Source: Streptomyces sp. NBC_00464
GTDB taxonomy: Bacteria; Actinomycetota; Actinomycetes; Streptomycetales; Streptomycetaceae
Direction of reading: 5' to 3'
Length of the DNA stretch: 64,000 nucleotides
NCBI RefSeq assembly: GCF_036013915.1
Contig: NZ_CP107899.1
Coordinates: 248,001-312,000, forward strand
Made by a program: the position numbers and the translations under genes. Below the pieces are notes generated by a model. That model made no database searches and was not told the DNA's origin. It saw only the letters and a list, made by a program, of their open reading frames with translations. This document shows, one piece after another, positions 58,542 to 64,000 of this stretch; the stretch's first letter is position 1; the number at the start of each line of letters is the position of its first letter.

Positions 58542-59786
58542 ATGAAGAGCAACCTCACGCCGCTGGGGCCCAAGGCCGACAAGGACACCGTCCGGCGCAG
58601 CAATCTCAGCCTCGTGCTGCGGGCCGTCCGTGACGCGGACGAGGGCGAGGCGACCCGGGCCGGAGTCGCCGCACGGGTGGGACTGACCCGGGCCGCCGTG
58701 TCCTCGCTCGTCGAGCAGCTGATCGACAGCGGGTTCCTCACCGAGTCGGGCAAGACGTTCAGCGGCCAGGCGGGCCGGCCCGGAACCGCGCTCAAGACGG
58801 CCCGCACCGGGCCCGCCGGGCTCGGCGTCGAGGTCAACATCGACTATGTGTCGGTGTGTGTCGTGGATCTGGCCGGGACCGGCCGGGTCCGGCTCACCGA
58901 GCATCTCGACAACCGGGGCGCCCCGCCCGCCGAGGTGCTGGCGCGGGCGGCCAGGATCGCCGCGCGCACCCTGGAGTCGGCGCGCGAGCAGGAGCTGTTC
59001 CCGGTCGGTGTCGCCCTGGCGCTGCCCGGTCTGGTCTCCGGCGGCTCGGTGCGGCAGGCCCCGAACCTGGGCTGGAACCAGGTGCCCGCCGAGGAGCTGT
59101 TCGCCGCCTCGCTGGCCGCCGAGCGCCCGGGGCACGAGGCGCTGACGGTGAGTTCGGAGAACGAGGCGAATCTCGCGGCGCTGGCCGAGCTGTGGTTCGG
59201 CGGGCTGGGGCGCGTCCGGAGCTTCCTCTATCTGACCGGCGAGATCGGCGTCGGCGGCGCCCTGGTGATCAACGGCGAGCTGCTGCGCGGCGCGCACGGT
59301 TTCGCCGGGGAGATCGGGCATGTGGTGGTCGACTCGGAGGGGCCGCAGTGCCGGTGCGGGTCGCGCGGCTGCCTGGAGCAGTACGCGGGACAGGCGGCGC
59401 TCCTTCGGTCGGCGGGGATCGACGAGAGCGGCAGCGGGATCGGGGTGGCCGAACTGGAGCGGCGCACCCGGGCCGGGGACGAGCGGGCGGTGGCAGCGGT
59501 CGCCGAGGCGGGCCGGCAGCTGGGGCGGGTCCTGTCGGGGGCGGTGAATCTGTTGGACCCCGACGCGGTGGTGCTCGGCGGGATCTACCGGAACCTGATG
59601 CCGTGGCTGGCGCCGTCGGCCGACGAGGAGCTGACGGACCGGGTGGTCTCCGGGCTGTGGTCACCGGGCAGCGCCCGGCTGCGCGCCTCCTCCGTCGCGG
59701 GTGACGCCGCCCGGGGTGCGGCGGGGCTGGTGATGACGGACGTGCTGGCCGACCCGGTGGCGTACGCGGGGCGGGCACCGGCCTGA
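58542..59786 (+). CDS. ROK-family transcriptional regulator, likely XylR
   Basis: 414 residues. The N-terminal winged helix (about 15-78) contains AGVAARVGLTRAAVSSLVEQLID. The ROK sugar-binding domain (about 95-395) has GEIGVGGALVINGELLRG, GEIGHVVVD and the zinc motif CRCGSRGCLEQ. It lacks no obvious ROK feature. ROK repressors of this build control sugar genes. It is convergent with xylA and next to xylB, so xylose or a related sugar is the likely ligand. Confidence 0.9.
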   Translation: MKSNLTPLGPKADKDTVRRSNLSLVLRAVRDADEGEATRAGVAARVGLTRAAVSSLVEQLIDSGFLTESGKTFSGQAGRPGTALKTARTGPAGLGVEVNIDYVSVCVVDLAGTGRVRLTEHLDNRGAPPAEVLARAARIAARTLESAREQELFPVGVALALPGLVSGGSVRQAPNLGWNQVPAEELFAASLAAERPGHEALTVSSENEANLAALAELWFGGLGRVRSFLYLTGEIGVGGALVINGELLRGAHGFAGEIGHVVVDSEGPQCRCGSRGCLEQYAGQAALLRSAGIDESGSGIGVAELERRTRAGDERAVAAVAEAGRQLGRVLSGAVNLLDPDAVVLGGIYRNLMPWLAPSADEELTDRVVSGLWSPGSARLRASSVAGDAARGAAGLVMTDVLADPVAYAGRAPA

Positions 59787-59810
59787 TCGGCCCCGGTCCC
59801 GGGAGACGGC

Positions 59811-59849
59811 GGAGGGGGACGGACGCGCGGTGCGCGTCCGTCCCCCTCC
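59811..59849. terminator. Strong bidirectional terminator between ROK gene and xylA
   Basis: A perfect 18-base-pair stem (59811-59828 with 59832-59849) with a 3-base loop lies between the two convergent stops. It is the longest perfect stem I found in the window. Confidence 0.88.
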
Positions 59850-59874
59850 GCTCATGACCGGGTCCGGGTCCGGG

Positions 59875-61044
59875 TCAGCGCACGCCGAGCAGGTGGTCCA
59901 TCGCCAGCTGGTCCAGCGCCTCGAACGCCATGCCGCGCTCCGCCGCCGCGGTCACGTCGAAGTCCTCGTAGGCCGAGCGGTCGGCCAGCAGACCCGCCAC
60001 GCCGTCCTCGGCGGTGCGCTGGGCCAGCTCGTCCAGGCGGGACGCGCGCAGCGCCTCCTGGACCGCCGGGTCGGCGCGGAAGGCGGCGGCGCGCTCCTTG
60101 AGGATCAGGTAGTTGCGCATGCAGCCGGCGGCGGAGGCCCAGACGCCGTCGTAGTCCTCGGTCCGCGGCGGCTTGAAGTCGAAGTGGCGCGGGCCGGTGT
60201 AGTCCGAGTTCTCCAGCAGGTCGACGAGCCAGAACGCCTGGCGCAGGTCGCCGGCGCCGAAGCGGAGGTCCTGGTCGTACTTGATGCCGGACTGCCCGTT
60301 GAGGTCGATGTGGAAGAGCTTGCCCGCCCACAGCGCCTGCGCGATGCCGTGCGCGAAGTTCAGCCCGGCCATCTGCTCGTGGCCGACCTCGGGGTTGACG
60401 CCCACCATCTCGGGGCGCTCCAGGCGCTCGATGAAGGCGAGGGCGTGACCGATGGTGGGGAGCAGGATGTCGCCGCGCGGCTCGTTCGGCTTGGGCTCGA
60501 TCGCGAACCTGAGGTCGTAGCCCTGCTCGGTGACGTAGTCGCCCAGCAGGTCGAAGGCCTCCTTCATACGGTCGAGCGCGACACGGATGTCCTTGGCGGC
60601 GCCCGACTCGGAGCCCTCGCGGCCGCCCCAGGCGACATAGGTGGTGGCGCCGAGCTCGACGGCGAGGTCGATGTTGCGCAGCGTCTTGCGCAGGGCGTAG
60701 CGGCGGACGTCGCGGTCGTTGGCGGTGAACGCGCCGTCCTTGAAAACGGGGTGGGTGAAGAGGTTCGTCGTGGCCATCGGCACGACGAGTCCGGCCGCGT
60801 CGAGCGACTGACGGAACCGCTTCACGATGCCTTCGCGCTCGGCGTCCGTCGAGCCGAACGGGATCAGGTCGTCGTCGTGGAAGGTCACGCCGTACGCGCC
60901 GAGCTCCGCGAGCCGCTGGACGGAGTCGACCGGGTCGATCGCCTCCCGGGTCGCGTCCCCGAACGGGTCGCGGCCCTGCCATCCCACGGTCCACAGGCCG
61001 AAGGTGAACTTGTCCTGCGGGGTGGGCGTGAAGCGTTCCGTCAT
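59875..61044 (-). CDS. xylA: Xylose isomerase
   Basis: 389 residues from the ATG at 61044, matching the usual Streptomyces length of about 388; the ATG at 61125 would add 27 unrelated residues. It has [17 protein letters not shown] at the start, the active-site His in [12 protein letters not shown], the metal ligand Glu in [12 protein letters not shown] and LFHIDLNGQ with further ligands. It converts D-xylose to D-xylulose (and glucose to fructose) in the cytoplasm using Mg2+ or Mn2+. It is divergent from xylB. Confidence 0.97.
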   Translation of the reverse strand: MTERFTPTPQDKFTFGLWTVGWQGRDPFGDATREAIDPVDSVQRLAELGAYGVTFHDDDLIPFGSTDAEREGIVKRFRQSLDAAGLVVPMATTNLFTHPVFKDGAFTANDRDVRRYALRKTLRNIDLAVELGATTYVAWGGREGSESGAAKDIRVALDRMKEAFDLLGDYVTEQGYDLRFAIEPKPNEPRGDILLPTIGHALAFIERLERPEMVGVNPEVGHEQMAGLNFAHGIAQALWAGKLFHIDLNGQSGIKYDQDLRFGAGDLRQAFWLVDLLENSDYTGPRHFDFKPPRTEDYDGVWASAAGCMRNYLILKERAAAFRADPAVQEALRASRLDELAQRTAEDGVAGLLADRSAYEDFDVTAAAERGMAFEALDQLAMDHLLGVR

Positions 61045-61327
61045 GGTCCAGCCGCCTTCGGTGCCGTGGGTCCGCAGCCGGTCGAGCGGCCGAACCTCAA
61101 TTTGTTCACTGTCATGACTAATCATGCACGGACCACCCTCGCGACGTAACCCCCCGTCCGGGGAAATCCGGAAATCGGGAGCGGCCCCTGTTCCGGAGGG
61201 GTTCCATCGCGTAATTTGTTCACCGCACGATCAAATCCCGTCGGCGCGAGAGCCCGCAGCGCGATGGTCCGTCGCCCGGGAACCCCTGGACCAGAGAAAC
61301 CAGAGAATCCAGAAAATGAGGTCAGCC
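61045..61327. promoter_or_regulatory. Divergent xylA-xylB promoter region with a repeated AATTTGTTCAC element
   Basis: The 283-base gap carries two exact copies of AATTTGTTCAC (61099-61109 and 61213-61223), one near each promoter. The first sits in a GAAC-N8-GTTC palindrome (61092-61107). The second begins an ATTTG-N13-CAAAT inverted repeat. They are the best candidates for the XylR/ROK operator. Confidence 0.6.
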
Positions 61328-62818
61328 ATGCCGCCGCATGAGGTCGTCATCGGTGTGGACAGCTCCACCCAGTCCACGAAGGCCGCGTTCGTCGACACCG
61401 CCACCGGACGGCTGCTCGCCGTCGGCCGTGCCCCGCATGTGGTGACGGGCGAGGGCGGGGCCCGCGAGACGGATCCCGAGGTGTGGTGGCAGGCACTGCG
61501 CGACGCGGTCGCCGCCGGGCTGAAGGAGTCCGGCGTCGCCGCCGCTGACATCACCGGGATCGCCGTCGCCGGGCAGCAGCACGGACTGGTCGTCCTCGAC
61601 GGCGCGGGCCGCCCGCTGCGCCCGGCCCTCCTCTGGAACGACACCCGCTCGGCCCCGCAGGCCGCCGCACTCACCGCCGCCCTGGGCGGGGCCGACGCCT
61701 GGACCGCTCGCACCGGTTCGGTGCCCGTGGCGTCGATGACCGCGTCGAAGTGGCGGTGGCTGCGGGAGAACGAACCGGAGACCGCCGCCGCGACCGTCGC
61801 GATCCGTCTCCCCCACGACTTCCTGACCGAGCGCCTGTCCGGCCGCGCCGTCACCGATCCGGGGGACGCGTCCGGCACCTGCTGGTACTCCACCGCCACC
61901 GACGCCTACGACCCGGAGCTCCTCGAACTGCTCTCCATCGACCCGGCCATGCTGCCGGAGGTGGCGCCGAGCGGGGCGGCGCGCGCCGGTTCGCTGACGC
62001 AGGAGGCCGCCGATGCGCTGGGCCTGCCCGCCGGCATCGCCGTCGCGGCGGGCACCGGTGACAACATGAGCGCCGCCGTCGGCCTGGGGCTCGGGGGCGC
62101 CGGGCTCCTCGACCACCCGGTCCTCAGCCTCGGCACCTCGGGCACGGTCTTCACGGCCTCCCGGGCCCGGCCTGCCTCCCCCGCACTCGCCGGCTTCGCC
62201 GCGGCGGACGGTACGTACCTTCCGCTGGCCTGCACCCTCAACTGCACGCTCGCCGTGGACAAGGTGGCCGCTCTGCTGGGCCTGGACCGCAATGACGCGG
62301 CCCCCGGCGGCGAAGCCGTACTCCTGCCGTACCTGGATGGCGAACGCACCCCCGACCTGCCCTCCGCCGCCGGCCTCCTCACCGGCCTGCGGCACGACAC
62401 CACCCCCCAGCAACTCCTGGGCGCCGCCTACGAGGGAGCGGTCGTCACCGTGCTGCGCGCGCTCGACGAACTGCTGCGGGCCTGCGGGCTCGACCCGGAC
62501 GACCCCGAGGTGGCGAACCGTCCGCTCCGACTGATCGGCGGCGGCGCCCAGGGACGCGTATGGGTGGAGACCGTGCGCCGCCTCTCCGGGCGGCCGGTGA
62601 CCGTGCCCGCCGGCAGCGAACTGGTCGCCCTGGGAGCGGCCGCGCTCGCCGCCGGGGCGGCCACGGGCGCGGACCCGGTCGCGATCGCCACCGGCTGGGA
62701 CACGGGTGAAGAGGTGCACCTGGAGGCGGTCGAAAGGGATCTGACGACCTGGGAGCGAGTCGGTTCGGTACTGGAACGGGCGGCCGGTCCGCTGCTGGGA
62801 GCCGACCGGCCGAGCTGA
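61328..62818 (+). CDS. xylB: Xylulokinase
   Basis: 496 residues from the ATG at 61328, which has GAGG 6 bases upstream; the ATG at 61316 lies too close to that site. It is a FGGY kinase with GVDSSTQSTKAAFVD at the N-terminus, LLWNDTRS, the catalytic Asp in GTGDNMSAAVG (about 244) and the ATP-binding LSLGTSGTVF and RLIGGGAQGRVW. It phosphorylates D-xylulose for the pentose phosphate pathway. A hairpin follows about 80 bases downstream. Confidence 0.95.
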   Translation: MPPHEVVIGVDSSTQSTKAAFVDTATGRLLAVGRAPHVVTGEGGARETDPEVWWQALRDAVAAGLKESGVAAADITGIAVAGQQHGLVVLDGAGRPLRPALLWNDTRSAPQAAALTAALGGADAWTARTGSVPVASMTASKWRWLRENEPETAAATVAIRLPHDFLTERLSGRAVTDPGDASGTCWYSTATDAYDPELLELLSIDPAMLPEVAPSGAARAGSLTQEAADALGLPAGIAVAAGTGDNMSAAVGLGLGGAGLLDHPVLSLGTSGTVFTASRARPASPALAGFAAADGTYLPLACTLNCTLAVDKVAALLGLDRNDAAPGGEAVLLPYLDGERTPDLPSAAGLLTGLRHDTTPQQLLGAAYEGAVVTVLRALDELLRACGLDPDDPEVANRPLRLIGGGAQGRVWVETVRRLSGRPVTVPAGSELVALGAAALAAGAATGADPVAIATGWDTGEEVHLEAVERDLTTWERVGSVLERAAGPLLGADRPS

Positions 62819-62899
62819 CCAACGGGCCGGAGCGGGCGGAGCCGAGGGGCCCGGCCGAAGACCTCGCCGGGGCCGGTACAGCTGACCGTCTGTCATGTC

Positions 62900-62932
62900 C
62901 CGTCGCACGCCGCACACAAGGGCGTGCGACGG
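62900..62932 (+). terminator. Hairpin after xylB
   Basis: A perfect 12-base-pair stem (62900-62911 with 62921-62932) with a 9-base loop lies 82 bases after the xylB stop and before the VWA gene promoter. Confidence 0.7.
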
Positions 62933-62946
62933 TCACCGGCCGTTTT

Positions 62947-62975
62947 GGATAGCGAACTGATGTTCACTACTATCC
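62947..62975. promoter_or_regulatory. Nested inverted repeats before the VWA gene
   Basis: GGATAG (62947-62952) pairs with CTATCC (62970-62975), and GAAC-TGAT-GTTC lies inside. The structure ends 4 bases before the ATG, where no ribosome binding site is visible. It could be an operator or a leader hairpin. Confidence 0.35.
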
Positions 62976-62979
62976 GGCG

Positions 62980-64000
62980 ATGATCATAAGAAGAAGGCTG
63001 ACGGTCGGGGTGGGCATTCTGCTCGCCACCCTGACCGCCGGGCTCGGCTCGGCGCTCCCCGCCTCGGCCGATGAACCCCCCACCCAAGCCTCCCCCAAGG
63101 TCGAGCTGGTGCTCGACGTCAGTGGCTCCATGCGGACCCGTGACATCGACGGCCAGTCCCGGATGACCGCCGCGAAGCAGGCGTTCAACGAGGTCCTGGA
63201 CGCGGTGCCCGAGCAGGTGCAGCTCGGCATCCGGACGCTCGGTGCCGACTATCCGGGCGACGACCGGAAGGTCGGCTGCAAGGACACCAAGCAGCTCTAC
63301 CCGGTCGGCCCGCTGGACCGCACCGAGGCCAAGACCGCGGTCGCCACGCTGGCGCCCACCGGCTGGACCCCGATCGGGCCGGCTCTGCTGGGTGCCGCCG
63401 ACGATCTGGAGGGCGGCGACTCCACCCGCCGGATCGTGCTGATCAGCGACGGCGAGGACACCTGCGGTCCGCTCGACCCGTGCGAGGTCGCCCGTGACAT
63501 CGCGGCGCGCGGCATCCACCTGGTCATCGACACCCTCGGCCTGGTGCCGAACGCGAAGATCCGCCAGCAGCTCACCTGCATCGCGGAGGCCACCGGCGGC
63601 ACGTACACCGCCGTCCAGCACACCGATGAACTCTCCGGCCGCGTGAAGCAGTTGGTGGACCGGGCGGCCGAACCCGTCGTCACCCCGGTCGCCACGAAGG
63701 GCACGGACAGCTGCACGAACGCCCCGCAGCTCAAGCCCGGTCTCTACACCGACCGCGAGAAGTTCGCGGAGCACCGCTGGTACCGGGTCGACGTGCTGCC
63801 CGGCCAGGAACTGCGCGCGTCGGTAAGCGTGTTCGCCGACCGCGCCGTCAACAACGACTACGGCATGCTGCTGCGTGCGGTGACCGTGCACGGCCGCGAG
63901 ATCGTCAGAGGCGCGGAGTCCGGCACCGGTCGCACCGACGCGATCTCCTCCGGGCTGCGCTACCCGAAGCCCGAACAGGACACGGACGACGACGTCAAGC
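62980..64000 (+). CDS. Secreted VWA-domain protein (3' end outside window)
   Basis: The frame opens at the ATG at 62980 and runs off the end after 340 codons. The signal peptide spans about 1-31 (ending PASADEPP). The von Willebrand A domain begins at about 41 with the metal-binding DVSGSM (46-51) and LISDGEDTCG further on. Cys in DTCGPLDPCEVA and QQLTC suggest disulfides, as expected for an exported protein. A beta-rich region follows at about 255 (CTNAPQLKPGLYTD). VWA proteins mediate adhesion or assembly; the partner is unknown. Confidence 0.88.
   Translation, partial: MIIRRRLTVGVGILLATLTAGLGSALPASADEPPTQASPKVELVLDVSGSMRTRDIDGQSRMTAAKQAFNEVLDAVPEQVQLGIRTLGADYPGDDRKVGCKDTKQLYPVGPLDRTEAKTAVATLAPTGWTPIGPALLGAADDLEGGDSTRRIVLISDGEDTCGPLDPCEVARDIAARGIHLVIDTLGLVPNAKIRQQLTCIAEATGGTYTAVQHTDELSGRVKQLVDRAAEPVVTPVATKGTDSCTNAPQLKPGLYTDREKFAEHRWYRVDVLPGQELRASVSVFADRAVNNDYGMLLRAVTVHGREIVRGAESGTGRTDAISSGLRYPKPEQDTDDDVK

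Overview
The window is high-GC actinobacterial DNA and almost certainly a Streptomyces chromosome. The evidence is family content rather than a marker gene: a conservon (cvnABCD plus a linked P450), an Mce transport operon, XRE/DUF397 and DUF574 genes, Streptomyces-type xylose genes, and near-absence of TTA leucine codons. I saw no tRNA, rRNA, CRISPR array, phage genes or insertion sequence.

Layout. 1-2.9 kb: the end of a quinoprotein-type sugar dehydrogenase and a coupled secreted cupredoxin/OmpL47/DUF1080 protein. 2.9-6.2 kb: a DUF3533 membrane protein and a divergent pair that splits the NHEJ functions of LigD (primase-polymerase and ATP-dependent ligase). 6.2-19.8 kb: a leftward 13-gene operon (ABC ATPase, two YrbE permeases, MceA-F, four Mce-associated proteins and a lytic transglycosylase). 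20.6-25 kb: four secreted proteins without known function. 25.5-29 kb: a PucR-type regulator, a small protein, an SCP2 sterol-carrier-like protein and an acyl-CoA dehydrogenase. 29-34 kb: a P450, an ATP-grasp-like protein, an MFS drug exporter with a C-terminal extension and a YchJ protein. 33.9-37 kb: a DUF574 methyltransferase, an XRE/DUF397 pair and an RsbW-like ATPase with a coupled partner. 37-42 kb: a DUF4132 protein and a GH4 glycosidase. 42-46.8 kb: the conservon. 47-52.3 kb: IclR, MarR with FUSC, VOC and a phosphotransferase. 52.3-55.5 kb: an XRE-cupin regulator divergent from an arylsulfotransferase and a nucleobase permease. 55.5-58.4 kb: a scramblase-like protein and a three-gene DUF3105/DUF305 set. 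58.5-62.8 kb: a ROK regulator with divergent xylA and xylB. 63-64 kb: a secreted VWA protein running off the end.

How the genes may work together. The Mce importer, SCP2 protein, acyl-CoA dehydrogenase and nearby P450 fit uptake and modification of a hydrophobic substrate. The four secreted proteins lie between the importer and a PucR regulator and are the best candidates for an undescribed system. Three genes carry a TTA codon: the PucR regulator, the lytic transglycosylase that ends the Mce operon, and cvnC. Their translation should depend on the developmental tRNA BldA, so parts of all three loci may be timed to differentiation.

Several gene starts were moved to an internal ATG or GTG where a ribosome binding site, a signal peptide or a 4-base stop/start overlap supports it. 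All functional calls come from reading motifs. No database search was run.
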